Source: Streptomyces hygroscopicus (lineage in GTDB: Bacteria > Actinomycetota > Actinomycetes > Streptomycetales > Streptomycetaceae). Taken from it: a stretch of 64,000 bases of DNA. Of this stretch, positions 16,824 through 25,650 are shown in pieces; positions within the stretch are counted from its first letter, which is position 1; every line of letters begins with the position of its first letter. Both the position numbers and the translations under genes were made by a program. The DNA is taken from positions 181,827-245,826 of the forward strand of contig NZ_LBMW01000007.1 in NCBI RefSeq assembly GCF_026168105.1, given 5' to 3'. The notes beneath the pieces are model-generated. The model ran no database searches, was not told the origin of the DNA, and saw only the letters and a list, made by a program, of their open reading frames with translations.

Positions 16824-18586
16824 CCGACGTTCCCGCGCCCCGCGGCCCGGCCCCGGGCACACCCTTCCGCATAGGCAACGCCTCCGGCTTCTACGGCGAC
16901 CGCTTCGACGCACTGCGCGAGATGCTCACCGGCGGCCCCCTCCACGTCCTCACCGGCGACTACCTCGCCGAGCTGACGATGCTCATCCTCGGCCGCGACC
17001 GCCTGAAGAACCCTTCCGGAGGCTATGCGCGCACCTTCCTCGGCCAGCTGGAGGAGTGCCTGGGCCTCGCCCACGAGCGGGGCGTGCGGATCGTGACCAA
17101 CGCGGGCGGCCTCAACCCGGCCGGACTCGCCGACGCGGTGAGGGAGTTGGCCGACCGTCTCGGCATCCCCGTCCGCGTGGCCCATGTGGAGGGCGACGAC
17201 CTCACCGCCTCCCTCCCCCAAGGTGTCGACGGCGCTCGACCAGTGGGGACCCCCACGGGCACCCTCGCCGCCCACGCCTACCTCGGCGGCCATGGCATCG
17301 CCACGTGTCTGCGCGAGGGCGCCGACATCGTGGTCACCGGGCGCGTCACGGACGCCGCGCTCGTCACCGGGCCCGCCGCCGCCCACTTCGGCTGGGGACC
17401 GCGGCAGTACGACCGGCTGGCGGGCGCGGTGGTAGCCGGGCACGTCCTGGAGTGCGGGGCACAGGCCACCGGCGGCAACTACGCCTTCTTCACCGAGCAC
17501 CCGCCCGCGCTGCTGCGCCGCCCCGGGTTCCCGCTCGCCGAACTCCACGAGGACGGCAGCAGCGTCATCACCAAGCACGACGGCACCGGCGGTGTCGTGG
17601 ACATCGGCACGGTCACCGCGCAGCTCCTGTACGAGACGGCCGGAGCCCGGTACGCCGGCCCTGATGTCACCGCGCGCCTCGACACGGTCCGCCTCACCCA
17701 GGAGGGGCCCGACCGGGTGCGCATCGAGGGCGTGCGCGGGGAGGCGCCGCCCCCGGATCTGAAGGTCGGCCTGAACCGGCTCGGAGGGTTCCGCAACGAG
17801 GTCACCTTCGTCCTGACGGGGCTCGACATCGAGGCCAAGGCCGCGCTCGTCCGGGACCAGATGGAAGCGGCCCTGGCCGCGGCCAAGTCCCTCCCTGCCG
17901 ACGTACGGTGGGACCTCGCCCGCACCGATCACCCCGACGCCCCCACCGAGGAGACGGCCAGCGCCCTGCTCCGGCTCGTCGTACGCGACCCTGCACCCGA
18001 GCCGGTGGGCCGGGCACTCAGCGGCGCGGCGATCGAACTGGCGCTCGCCAGCTACCCCGGCTTCCATGTGCTCGCGCCCCCGGGCAAGGGAGCGCCCTAC
18101 GGGGTCTTCGAGGCCGCCCACGTCGACCGCGCAGCCGTGGACCATGTGGCCGTGCTCCACGACGGGCGACGAATCCCCGTGGCCCCCGCCCACGACACCC
18201 TCGTACTCGACGACGTGCCGGAGCCACCGCTGCCCGCGCCTTGGCCCCCGGGCCCGACGCGACGCGCCCCGCTCGGGCTCGTCGCCGGGGCCCGCAGCGG
18301 GGACAAGGGCGGGAGCGCCAACGTCGGGGTGTGGGCGCGCACGGACGACGCATGGCGGTGGCTCGCGCACACCCTCACCGTCGACCGCTTCCGCGCACTC
18401 CTCCCGGAGACGGCGCACCTGACCGTCGTACGCCGCCTCCTGCCGAACCTGCGCGCCCTGAACTTCGTCGTCGAGGGGCTCCTCGGCGAGGGCGTCGCCG
18501 CGCAGCACCGCTTCGACCCGCAGGCGAAGGGCCTCGCCGAATGGCTGCGCGCCCGCCACCTCGACCTACCGGAGGCCCTGCTGTGA
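16820..18586 (+). CDS. Acyclic terpene utilization AtuA-type protein (DUF1446)
   Basis: A 588-aa protein. 'RIGNASGFYGDRFDALREML' and 'LTGDYLAELTMLILG' open the DUF1446 domain; 'VVTGRVTDAALVTGPAAAHF' and 'ECGAQATGGNYAFF' follow, and the C-terminal 'LVAGARSGDKGGSANVGVWA' is the second AtuA domain. AtuA is needed in Pseudomonas for citronellol/geraniol degradation next to geranyl-CoA carboxylase, but its reaction is unresolved. Here it is likewise coupled (GTGA overlaps on both sides) to a carboxylase. Residues about 131-147 look like an inserted repeat (17211-17256). Confidence 0.87.
   Translation: MTDVPAPRGPAPGTPFRIGNASGFYGDRFDALREMLTGGPLHVLTGDYLAELTMLILGRDRLKNPSGGYARTFLGQLEECLGLAHERGVRIVTNAGGLNPAGLADAVRELADRLGIPVRVAHVEGDDLTASLPQGVDGARPVGTPTGTLAAHAYLGGHGIATCLREGADIVVTGRVTDAALVTGPAAAHFGWGPRQYDRLAGAVVAGHVLECGAQATGGNYAFFTEHPPALLRRPGFPLAELHEDGSSVITKHDGTGGVVDIGTVTAQLLYETAGARYAGPDVTARLDTVRLTQEGPDRVRIEGVRGEAPPPDLKVGLNRLGGFRNEVTFVLTGLDIEAKAALVRDQMEAALAAAKSLPADVRWDLARTDHPDAPTEETASALLRLVVRDPAPEPVGRALSGAAIELALASYPGFHVLAPPGKGAPYGVFEAAHVDRAAVDHVAVLHDGRRIPVAPAHDTLVLDDVPEPPLPAPWPPGPTRRAPLGLVAGARSGDKGGSANVGVWARTDDAWRWLAHTLTVDRFRALLPETAHLTVVRRLLPNLRALNFVVEGLLGEGVAAQHRFDPQAKGLAEWLRARHLDLPEALL
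17211..17256 (+). repeat. REP-like element inside the AtuA-type gene
   Basis: The stretch CCCTCCCCCAAGGTGTCGAC, a short loop, then CTCGACCAGTGGGGACCCCC resembles the dispersed streptomycete palindrome that often adds 'LPQ...GTP' peptides to proteins; here it encodes LPQGVDGARPVGTPTG in frame. The two halves form an imperfect hairpin. Confidence 0.45.
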
Positions 18587-20190
18587 CGGTCCTTTCGTCC
18601 GCGCTGGACGTGGGCAGCCCCGACTACCGCGCGAACCGCGAGGCCATGCTCGCCCGACTCGCCGAACTGGAGGCCGAGCACGCCAAGGCCCTCGCGGGCG
18701 GCGGTCAGAAGTACGTCGAGCGGCACCGAGGGCGCGGCAAGCTGCTCGCCCGCGAGCGCATCGAACTCCTCCTCGACCCCGACACCCCCTTCCTGGAGCT
18801 GTCCCCGCTCGCCGCCTGGGGCAGCGCCTCCCCCGAGTACACAGTCGGGGCCTCCCTCGTCACCGGCATCGGCGTCGTCGAGGGCGTCGAATGCCTGATC
18901 ACCGCGAACGACCCCACCGTGCGGGGCGGCGCCAGCAACCCGTGGAGCCTGAAGAAGGCCCTGCGCGCCAACGACATCGCGCTCGCCAACCGGCTGCCGT
19001 GCATCAGCCTGGTCGAGTCGGGCGGCGCCGATCTGCCGTCCCAGAAGGAGATCTTCATCCCGGGAGGGGCGATCTTCCGCGACCTCACCCGGCTGTCGGC
19101 CGCGGGCATTCCGACGATCGCGGTCGTTTTCGGGAACTCGACCGCCGGCGGCGCCTACGTTCCCGGCATGTCCGACCACGTGATCATGGTCAAGGAGCGG
19201 GCGAAGGTCTTCCTCGGCGGGCCGCCACTGGTGAAGATGGCCACCGGCGAGGAGAGCGACGACGAGTCCCTGGGCGGCGCCGAGATGCACGCGCGCGTGT
19301 CGGGTCTCGCGGACCACTATGCCGTCGACGAGCAGGACGCGCTGCGGCAGGCGCGGCGCGTGGTCGCCCGACTCAACCACCGCAAGACGTACGCCGATCC
19401 GGGTCCGGCCGACCCTCCCGAGTACGACCAGGAGGAGCTCCTCGGGATCGTGCCCGGCGACCTCAAGGTGCCCTTCGACCCGCGCGAGGTCATCGCCCGC
19501 ATCGTCGACGCCTCCGACTTCGACGAGTTCAAACCGCTGTACGGGACGAGCCTGTGCACCGGGTGGGCGACCCTGCACGGCTATCCCCTGGGGGTGCTGG
19601 CCAACGCCCAGGGGGTGCTGTTCAGCGAGGAGTCCCAGAAGGCGGCCCAGTTCATCCAGCTCGCCAACCAGCGCGACATTCCGCTGCTGTTCCTGCACAA
19701 CACCACCGGCTACATGGTCGGCAGGGAGTACGAGCAGGGCGGCATCGTCAAACACGGCGCGATGATGATCAACGCGGTGTCCAACAGCCGGGTACCGCAT
19801 CTGTCCGTGCTCATGGGTGCCTCGTACGGGGCCGGCCACTACGGCATGTGCGGGCGGGCCTACGACCCGCGCTTCCTGTTCGCCTGGCCCAGCGCCAAGT
19901 CGGCCGTAATGGGCCCGCAGCAGCTCGCCGGTGTCCTCTCGATCGTCGCCCGCCAGTCGGCGGCCGCCAAGGGACAGCCCTACGACGAGGACGCGGACGC
20001 CGCCCTGCGCGCGATGGTGGAGCAGCAGATCGAGTCCGAGTCCCTGCCGATGTTCCTGTCCGGGCGGCTGTACGACGACGGGGTCATCGACCCGCGCGAC
20101 ACCCGCACCGTACTCGGCCTGTGCCTGTCCGCGATCCACACGGCACCCTACGAGGGCGCGCGTGGCGGGTTCGGCGTCTTCCGGATGTGA
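18583..20190 (+). CDS. Acyl-CoA carboxylase beta subunit (carboxyltransferase)
   Basis: A 535-aa carboxyltransferase of the MCC/GCC type. 'GRGKLLARERIELLLDPDTP' opens the domain, with 'GIGVVEGVECLITANDPTV' and 'SAAGIPTIAVVFGNSTAGGA' forming the acyl-CoA pocket and 'LFLHNTTGYMVGREYEQGGI' the carboxybiotin site. Family members carboxylate methylcrotonyl-CoA or geranyl-CoA. GTG 18583 overlaps the previous stop (GTGA) and has GGAGG upstream; the open frame extends much further but is a shadow of the AtuA-type gene. It pairs with the biotin carrier subunit 40 bp downstream. Confidence 0.92.
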   Translation: MTVLSSALDVGSPDYRANREAMLARLAELEAEHAKALAGGGQKYVERHRGRGKLLARERIELLLDPDTPFLELSPLAAWGSASPEYTVGASLVTGIGVVEGVECLITANDPTVRGGASNPWSLKKALRANDIALANRLPCISLVESGGADLPSQKEIFIPGGAIFRDLTRLSAAGIPTIAVVFGNSTAGGAYVPGMSDHVIMVKERAKVFLGGPPLVKMATGEESDDESLGGAEMHARVSGLADHYAVDEQDALRQARRVVARLNHRKTYADPGPADPPEYDQEELLGIVPGDLKVPFDPREVIARIVDASDFDEFKPLYGTSLCTGWATLHGYPLGVLANAQGVLFSEESQKAAQFIQLANQRDIPLLFLHNTTGYMVGREYEQGGIVKHGAMMINAVSNSRVPHLSVLMGASYGAGHYGMCGRAYDPRFLFAWPSAKSAVMGPQQLAGVLSIVARQSAAAKGQPYDEDADAALRAMVEQQIESESLPMFLSGRLYDDGVIDPRDTRTVLGLCLSAIHTAPYEGARGGFGVFRM

Positions 20191-20240
20191 GGCCGGTGAC
20201 GACTTCGATGTCTTACGGATGTGAGGCCCCGTGATTACTT
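20172..20240 (+). repeat. Tandem duplication (34/35 bp) of the stop/start junction between carboxylase genes
   Basis: 20172-20205 (CGGCGTCTTCCGGATGTGAG...) and 20206-20240 (CGATGTCTTACGGATGTGAG...) are near copies, each holding the '..RM-stop' end of the beta subunit and a GTG-A-ACTT start-like sequence. The second GTG (20231) is the start of the alpha subunit. Confidence 0.7.
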
Positions 20241-22078
20241 CCGTTCTGGTGGCGAACCGCGGCGAGATCGCATGCCGTGTCTTCCGCACCTGCCGTGAGC
20301 TCGGCATCCGTACCGTCGCGGTGCACTCGGACGCCGACGGCGACGCGCTCCACGCGCGCGTGGCCGACGCGGCGGTAAGGCTGCCGGGGGCGGCGCCCGC
20401 CGACACGTATCTGCGCGCCGATCTGATCGTGAAGGCGGCCCTCGCGGCCGGCGCCGACGCCGTGCACCCCGGCTACGGCTTCCTGTCCGAGAACGCCGAC
20501 TTCGCGCGTGCGGTGGGCGAGGCGGGCCTGGTGTGGATCGGCCCGCCACCCGAGGCGATCGAGGCGATGGCCTCCAAGACGCGCGCCAAGAAGCTGATGG
20601 GCCTGGAGCCGCTGACCACGGTCACCGCCGACGACCTGCCCGTCCTGGTGAAGGCCGCGGCGGGCGGCGGCGGACGCGGGATGCGTATCGTGAGGGAACT
20701 GTCCTGTCTGGACGCCGAGGTGACGGCCGCGCGCGCCGAGGCCCTGAGCGCCTTCGGCGACGACGAGGTCTTCGTCGAGCCCTACGTCGAGGGCGGACGC
20801 CATGTCGAGGTGCAGATTCTCGCCGACACGTACGGCACGGTGTGGGCGCTGGGCACTCGCGACTGCTCCCTCCAGCGACGCCACCAGAAGGTGATCGAGG
20901 AGGCCCCCGCACCGGGTCTGACACCCCGGCTCACCGCCGACTTGTGCGCGATGGCGGTACGGGCCGCCCGCGCCGTCGAGTACGTGGGCGCCGGCACCGT
21001 GGAGTTCCTGGTCGCGGACGGCCGGGCGCACTTCCTGGAGATGAACACCCGGCTCCAGGTGGAACACCCCGTCACGGAAGCCGTGTTCGGCATCGACCTG
21101 GTGGCCCTGCAGATCCGCGTCGCGGAAGGCGCGGCCCTCGACGGCGAACCGCCACGCGCGCGTGGCCACGCGATCGAAGCCCGGCTCTACGCCGAGGACC
21201 CGGCACGGGACTGGGCTCCGCAGACCGGCACGCTGCACCGCCTCGCCGTACCGGACGTGCGCCTGGACACGGGGTACACGGACGGCGACTCGATCGGCGT
21301 CCACTACGACCCCATGCTCGCCAAGGCCGTGGCTCACGCCCCCACGCGCGCGGAGGCGATCCGCAGACTCGCGGGTGCCCTGGCAAGGGCCGAGGTCCAC
21401 GGCCCGGTCACCAACCGGGACCTGCTCGTGCGCTCCCTGCGCCACGAGGAGTTCACGGCGGCACGGATGGACACCGGCTTCTACGAGCGCCGTCTGCCCG
21501 AGCTGACCGGTTCCGCCCCCGACCCCCACGCCCCCCTGGCCGCCGCGCTCGCCGACGCCCACGGCCGCTCACGGTTCGGCGGCTGGCGCAACCTGCCCTC
21601 GCAGCCGCAGGTCAAGCGGTACCTCATGGCGGGCGAGGAACACGAGGTCCGCTACCGGCACACCCGCTCGGGTCCGGTCGCGGACGGCGTACGTGTGCTG
21701 CACACCGACGCCCGTCTTGTGATCCTCGAAGTGGACGGCGTACGGCGGAAGTTCGAGGTGTCGCGCTACGGCGACCAGGTGTACGTCGGACCGACCGCCC
21801 TCACCGCCCTGCCCCGCTTCCGCGAACCCGCCGCCGACCACGCCCCCGGCTCCCTGCTGGCCCCGATGCCGGGAACGGTCGTACGCGTCGCCGACGGCCT
21901 CGTCGTCGGAGCCGCCGTACGGGCCGGGGAGCCCCTGCTGTGGCTGGAGGCGATGAAGATGGAACACAAGATCACGGCACCGGTCACAGGAACGCTGAGC
22001 GCCCTCCACGCCGCTGCCGGCCGGCAGGTGGAGGTCGGCACATTGCTGGCTGTCGTGGACGACAACGCGCCCCGATAG
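20231..22078 (+). CDS. Acyl-CoA carboxylase alpha subunit (biotin carboxylase + biotin carrier)
   Basis: A 615-aa protein: biotin carboxylase domain 1-440 ('VLVANRGEIACRVFRTCREL', 'HPGYGFLSENADFARAV', ATP-grasp loop 'KAAAGGGGRGMRIV', 'EMNTRLQVEHPVTEAV'), a linker, then the biotinyl domain with attachment motif 'EAMKMEH' about 40 residues from the end. It charges biotin for the beta subunit. Compared with relatives, the segment after 'KTRAKKLM' lacks roughly six residues usually reading like AAGVPV, a possible small deletion at the ATP-grasp entrance. The GTG start lies after a duplicated junction. Confidence 0.92.
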   Translation: MITSVLVANRGEIACRVFRTCRELGIRTVAVHSDADGDALHARVADAAVRLPGAAPADTYLRADLIVKAALAAGADAVHPGYGFLSENADFARAVGEAGLVWIGPPPEAIEAMASKTRAKKLMGLEPLTTVTADDLPVLVKAAAGGGGRGMRIVRELSCLDAEVTAARAEALSAFGDDEVFVEPYVEGGRHVEVQILADTYGTVWALGTRDCSLQRRHQKVIEEAPAPGLTPRLTADLCAMAVRAARAVEYVGAGTVEFLVADGRAHFLEMNTRLQVEHPVTEAVFGIDLVALQIRVAEGAALDGEPPRARGHAIEARLYAEDPARDWAPQTGTLHRLAVPDVRLDTGYTDGDSIGVHYDPMLAKAVAHAPTRAEAIRRLAGALARAEVHGPVTNRDLLVRSLRHEEFTAARMDTGFYERRLPELTGSAPDPHAPLAAALADAHGRSRFGGWRNLPSQPQVKRYLMAGEEHEVRYRHTRSGPVADGVRVLHTDARLVILEVDGVRRKFEVSRYGDQVYVGPTALTALPRFREPAADHAPGSLLAPMPGTVVRVADGLVVGAAVRAGEPLLWLEAMKMEHKITAPVTGTLSALHAAAGRQVEVGTLLAVVDDNAPR

Positions 22079-22118
22079 GGGCGCGGGGAACGGCGCGAGC
22101 AACCACGAAGAACTCGCA
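22077..22118 (+). repeat. Dispersed streptomycete intergenic repeat
   Basis: AGGGGCGCGGGGAACGGCGC followed by GAGCAACCACGAAGAACTCG begins at the alpha-subunit stop. From memory, the core GGGGCGCGGGGAAC-GCGCGA-CAACCACGA occurs many times per Streptomyces genome between genes. It fills most of the 54-bp gap in the operon. Confidence 0.6.
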
Positions 22119-22132
22119 CTCGGGAGACCGAC

Positions 22133-23293
22133 ATGAGCCCCATCCTCGAAACCGACGAACACAAGGCCCTCCGCTCAGCCGTGGCCGCGCTCGGCAAACG
22201 CTATGGCCGCACCTACCTCACCACCGTCGTCGCAGAGAACCGCCCTCCCACCGAACTCTGGTCGGAGGCGGCCAAACTCGGCTACCTCGGTGTCAACCTG
22301 CCGGAGGCCCACGGCGGCGGAGGCGGCGGCATAGCGGAACTCTCCATCGTCCTCGAGGAGCTGGGAGCAGCGGGCTGTCCTCTCCTCATGCTCGTCGTCT
22401 CGCCCGCCATCTGCGGCACGGTCATCGCCCGCTTCGGCACCGAGGCACAGAAACGGACCTGGCTCCCCGGTATCGCCGACGGCACGCGCACCATGGCCTT
22501 CGGCATCACCGAACCCGATGCCGGCTCCAACTCCCACCGCATCACCACCACCGCCCGCCGCGATGGCGTCGACTGGATCCTGAGCGGCCGCAAGGTGTTC
22601 ATCTCCGGTGTCGACATCGCGGACGCGACCCTGATCGTGAGCCGCGCCGAGGACGCCCGCACCGGCAGGCTCAGGCCCTGTCTGTTCATCGTCCCGCGGG
22701 ACGCCCCCGGCTTCGAGCGGCGGCGGATCGACATGGAACTGGCCGGTGCCGAGAAGCAGTTCGAGCTGACCCTCGACGACGTACGGCTGCCGGCCGAAGC
22801 GCTCGTCGGCGACGAGGACGCGGGACTGCTCCAGCTGTTCGCCGGCCTCAATCCCGAGCGCGTGATGACCGCTGCCTTCGCGATCGGCATGGGCCGCTAC
22901 GCCCTGTCCCGCGCCGTCGAGTACGCGCGCGACCGTACCGTCTGGAAGCAGCCCATCGGCGCGCACCAGGCGATCGCGCACCCCCTCGCCCAGGCCCACA
23001 TCGACCTCGAACTGGCCCGCCTGATGATGCAGAAGGCCGCCCACCTCTACGACGCCGGGGACGACATCGCCGCGGGGGAGGCCGCCAACATGGCCAAGTA
23101 CGCGGCCGGGGAGGCCTGTGTGAAGGCCGTCGACCAGGCCGTGCACACCCTCGGCGGCAACGGCCTCACCCGCGAGTTCGGGCTCGCCTCGCTCATCACG
23201 GCCTCGCGCGTGTCTCGAATCGCACCGGTGAGCCGGGAGATGATTCTCAACTACGTTTCCCACCAGAGCCTGGGCCTGCCGAAGTCGTACTAG
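22133..23293 (+). CDS. Acyl-CoA dehydrogenase
   Basis: A 386-aa FAD enzyme. 'AFGITEPDAGSNSHRITTTA' binds the flavin, 'KVFISGVDIADATLIVSRAE' follows, and the C-terminal domain carries 'DRTVWKQPIGAHQAIAHPLA' and 'VKAVDQAVHTLGGNGLTREF'. It should introduce the alpha,beta double bond into an acyl-CoA, supplying the substrate for the carboxylase or hydratase in the same operon. The ATG has GGGAG 6 nt upstream. Confidence 0.92.
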   Translation: MSPILETDEHKALRSAVAALGKRYGRTYLTTVVAENRPPTELWSEAAKLGYLGVNLPEAHGGGGGGIAELSIVLEELGAAGCPLLMLVVSPAICGTVIARFGTEAQKRTWLPGIADGTRTMAFGITEPDAGSNSHRITTTARRDGVDWILSGRKVFISGVDIADATLIVSRAEDARTGRLRPCLFIVPRDAPGFERRRIDMELAGAEKQFELTLDDVRLPAEALVGDEDAGLLQLFAGLNPERVMTAAFAIGMGRYALSRAVEYARDRTVWKQPIGAHQAIAHPLAQAHIDLELARLMMQKAAHLYDAGDDIAAGEAANMAKYAAGEACVKAVDQAVHTLGGNGLTREFGLASLITASRVSRIAPVSREMILNYVSHQSLGLPKSY

Positions 23294-23349
23294 CCCCCGG
23301 CAGCGCCCGCAGCCGTACAAAGCGGTACAGAGCCGTACGAGGAGGAACC

Positions 23350-24915
23350 GTGTTCCGGAGCCAGTACGCGGACGTCCCGGCCGTCGAACTCCCGATCCAC
23401 GAGGCGGTACTGGGCCGCGCCGCCGAGTTCGCCGAGCTGCCCGCCCTGATCGACGGCGTGGACGGCACCAGCCTCACGTACGAGCAGATCGACCGGTTCC
23501 ACCGGCGGCTGGCCGCCGCCTTCGCGGAGGCGGGCGTGCGCAAGGGCGACGTGCTCGCCCTGCACAGCCCCAACACGATCGCCTTTCCCACCGCCTTCTA
23601 CGCCGCCACGCGCGCGGGAGCCTCGGTCACCACCGTGCACCCGCTCGCCACCGCCGACGAGTTCGCGGGGCAGCTGCGCGACTCGGCCGCCCGCTGGATC
23701 GTCACCGTGTCGCCCTTCCTGGAGACGGCGCGCACGGCCGCCGAAAAGGCGGGCGGCATACGGGAGATCTTTGTCTGCGACAGTGCGCCCGGCCACCGTT
23801 CCCTGATCGACATGCTGGCCACCAACGCGCCCGAACCCCACGTCGGCATCGACCCGGCCGAGGACATAGCGGCCCTGCCGTACTCGTCGGGGACCACGGG
23901 CGTCCCCAAAGGCGTGATGCTCACCCACCGCTCCATCGCCACGAACCTCGCCCAGCTCCAGCCGCTGGTCGCGTCCGGACCGGGCGACCGCATCCTCGCC
24001 GTGCTGCCGTTCTTCCACATCTACGGGCTCACCGCCCTCATGAACGCGCCCCTCAGGCTGGGCGCCACGGTGGTCGTACTGCCCCGCTTCGACCTGGAGA
24101 CGTTCCTGGCCGCCATCGAGAAGCACCGCATCACGGGCCTGTACGTCGCCCCGCCCATCGTCCTCGCCCTCGCCAAGCACCCGGCCGTCGAGGGCTACGA
24201 CCTGTCGTCCCTGAAGTACGTCATCTGCTCCGCCGCACCCCTGGACGCCGGCCTGGCCGCCGCCTGCTCACGGCGGCTCGGAATCCCGCCCGTCGGCCAG
24301 GGCTACGGCATGACCGAACTGTCGCCCGGTACGCACGTGGTCCCCCTAGACGCCCGGAACCCGCCCCCGGGCACGGTCGGCAAGCTCATCGCCGGCACCG
24401 AGATGCGCATCCTCTCCCTCGACGACCCGGACAAGGACCTCGGCGTCGGCGAGGCCGGGGAGATCGCCATCCGCGGACCCCAGGTGATGAAGGGCTACCT
24501 GGGCCGGCCGGAGGCGACCGACGCGATCATCGACCGGGACGGCTGGCTGCACACCGGGGACGTCGGCCGGGTCGACGCCGACGGCTGGCTGTTCATCGTC
24601 GACCGCGTCAAGGAACTCATCAAGTACAAGGGCTTCCAGGTGGCCCCCGCCGAACTGGAGGCACTCCTGCTGACCCACCCCGAGATCGCGGACGCCGCCG
24701 TCATCGGCGTCCACAACGACGACAGCAACGAGATCCCGCACGCCTTCGTGGTGCGCCGCCCGGACGCGGACGGCCTGTCCGCGGGAGAGGTCATGATGTA
24801 CGTCGCCGAACGCGTCGCCCCGTACAAACGCATCCGCGGCGTCACCTTCATCGACGTGGTGCCGCGGGCCGCCTCCGGCAAGATCCTCCGCCGGCAGCTG
24901 AGGGAGCGGTCATGA
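23350..24915 (+). CDS. Cinnamate/4-coumarate:CoA ligase family protein
   Basis: A 521-aa ANL-superfamily enzyme: P-loop 'YSSGTTGVPKGVMLTH', 'FFHIYGLTALMN', 'GQGYGMTELSPGTH', hinge/adenylation 'GWLHTGDVGRVD' and the catalytic Lys region 'PRAASGKILRRQL'. By content and gene order it corresponds to S. coelicolor SCO4383, the characterised cinnamate:CoA ligase (recalled, not searched). It forms the acyl-CoA that the pathway degrades. GTG 23350 has GAGGAGGA just upstream; it ends with a 4-bp ATGA overlap with the hydratase. A long open frame that starts much earlier is a shadow. Confidence 0.9.
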   Translation: MFRSQYADVPAVELPIHEAVLGRAAEFAELPALIDGVDGTSLTYEQIDRFHRRLAAAFAEAGVRKGDVLALHSPNTIAFPTAFYAATRAGASVTTVHPLATADEFAGQLRDSAARWIVTVSPFLETARTAAEKAGGIREIFVCDSAPGHRSLIDMLATNAPEPHVGIDPAEDIAALPYSSGTTGVPKGVMLTHRSIATNLAQLQPLVASGPGDRILAVLPFFHIYGLTALMNAPLRLGATVVVLPRFDLETFLAAIEKHRITGLYVAPPIVLALAKHPAVEGYDLSSLKYVICSAAPLDAGLAAACSRRLGIPPVGQGYGMTELSPGTHVVPLDARNPPPGTVGKLIAGTEMRILSLDDPDKDLGVGEAGEIAIRGPQVMKGYLGRPEATDAIIDRDGWLHTGDVGRVDADGWLFIVDRVKELIKYKGFQVAPAELEALLLTHPEIADAAVIGVHNDDSNEIPHAFVVRRPDADGLSAGEVMMYVAERVAPYKRIRGVTFIDVVPRAASGKILRRQLRERS

Positions 24916-25649
24916 CCGGACTCGTACGCTCCGCCCACGACCGCGGCATCACCATCCTCACCCTCGACTCGCCCGACAACCGCAACGCCCTGTCGGCCGC
25001 GCTCGTCGACGCGCTGGCGGACGCGCTCACCCGCTGTGCCAAGGACCGCGAGGTACGCGCCGTCGTCCTCACCCACACCGGCAACACCTTCTGCGCGGGC
25101 GCCGACCTGCGCGACCCTCCCGACCCCGACGCGCTGGTCGGACTGCTGCGGCAGATCGTGGAGCTGAGCAAGCCCGTCGTCGCCCGGGTGACCGGACACG
25201 TACGGGCGGGCGGCCTCGGCCTGCTGGGCGCCTGCGACATCGCGGCCGCCTCCACCGCGGCCACCTTCGCCTTCACCGAGGTACGCATCGGCGTCGCCCC
25301 CGCCGTCATCTCCCTGCCCCTGCTGCCCCGCACGGACCCCCGCGCCCTCGCCCGCCACTGCCTCACCGGCGAACGCTTCGACAGCGCCGAGGCCGTACGC
25401 GCCGGGCTGCTCACGGCGGCAGGCGACGACGTCGACACGGTCCTCGCACCGGTGCTCGACGGCCTGCGCCGGGCCTCGCCCCAGGGCCTGGCCGAGACCA
25501 AACGGCTGCTCACGGCTACTGTGCTGGAGGCCTTCGACCGGGACGCGGCCGACCTGACCGCGCTCTCGGCCCGGCTGTTCTCCTCGCCGCAGGCCCGCGA
25601 GGGAATGACGGCCTTCCTCGAACGACGGGACCCGATATGGGTGGTGTGA
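24912..25649 (+). CDS. Enoyl-CoA hydratase/isomerase family protein
   Basis: A 245-aa crotonase-fold enzyme. 'LDSPDNRNALSAALVDALA' opens the domain; 'HTGNTFCAGADLRDPPD' and 'VTGHVRAGGLGLLGACDIAA' form the oxyanion hole. The first catalytic Glu position of hydratases appears as 'FTEVRIGVAPAV', so activity is plausible. It hydrates the unsaturated CoA product, or the carboxylated product as in the leucine/Atu pathways. Translationally coupled to the ligase by ATGA. Confidence 0.88.
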   Translation: MTGLVRSAHDRGITILTLDSPDNRNALSAALVDALADALTRCAKDREVRAVVLTHTGNTFCAGADLRDPPDPDALVGLLRQIVELSKPVVARVTGHVRAGGLGLLGACDIAAASTAATFAFTEVRIGVAPAVISLPLLPRTDPRALARHCLTGERFDSAEAVRAGLLTAAGDDVDTVLAPVLDGLRRASPQGLAETKRLLTATVLEAFDRDAADLTALSARLFSSPQAREGMTAFLERRDPIWVV

Positions 25650-25650
25650 G

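Noticed and set aside
20533..24915. A 1,460-codon open frame on the plus strand
   Set aside because: Only its last 521 codons (from GTG 23350) are a real gene. The front part is an out-of-frame shadow of the carboxylase alpha subunit and the dehydrogenase, rich in Arg/Gly/Pro and without domains.
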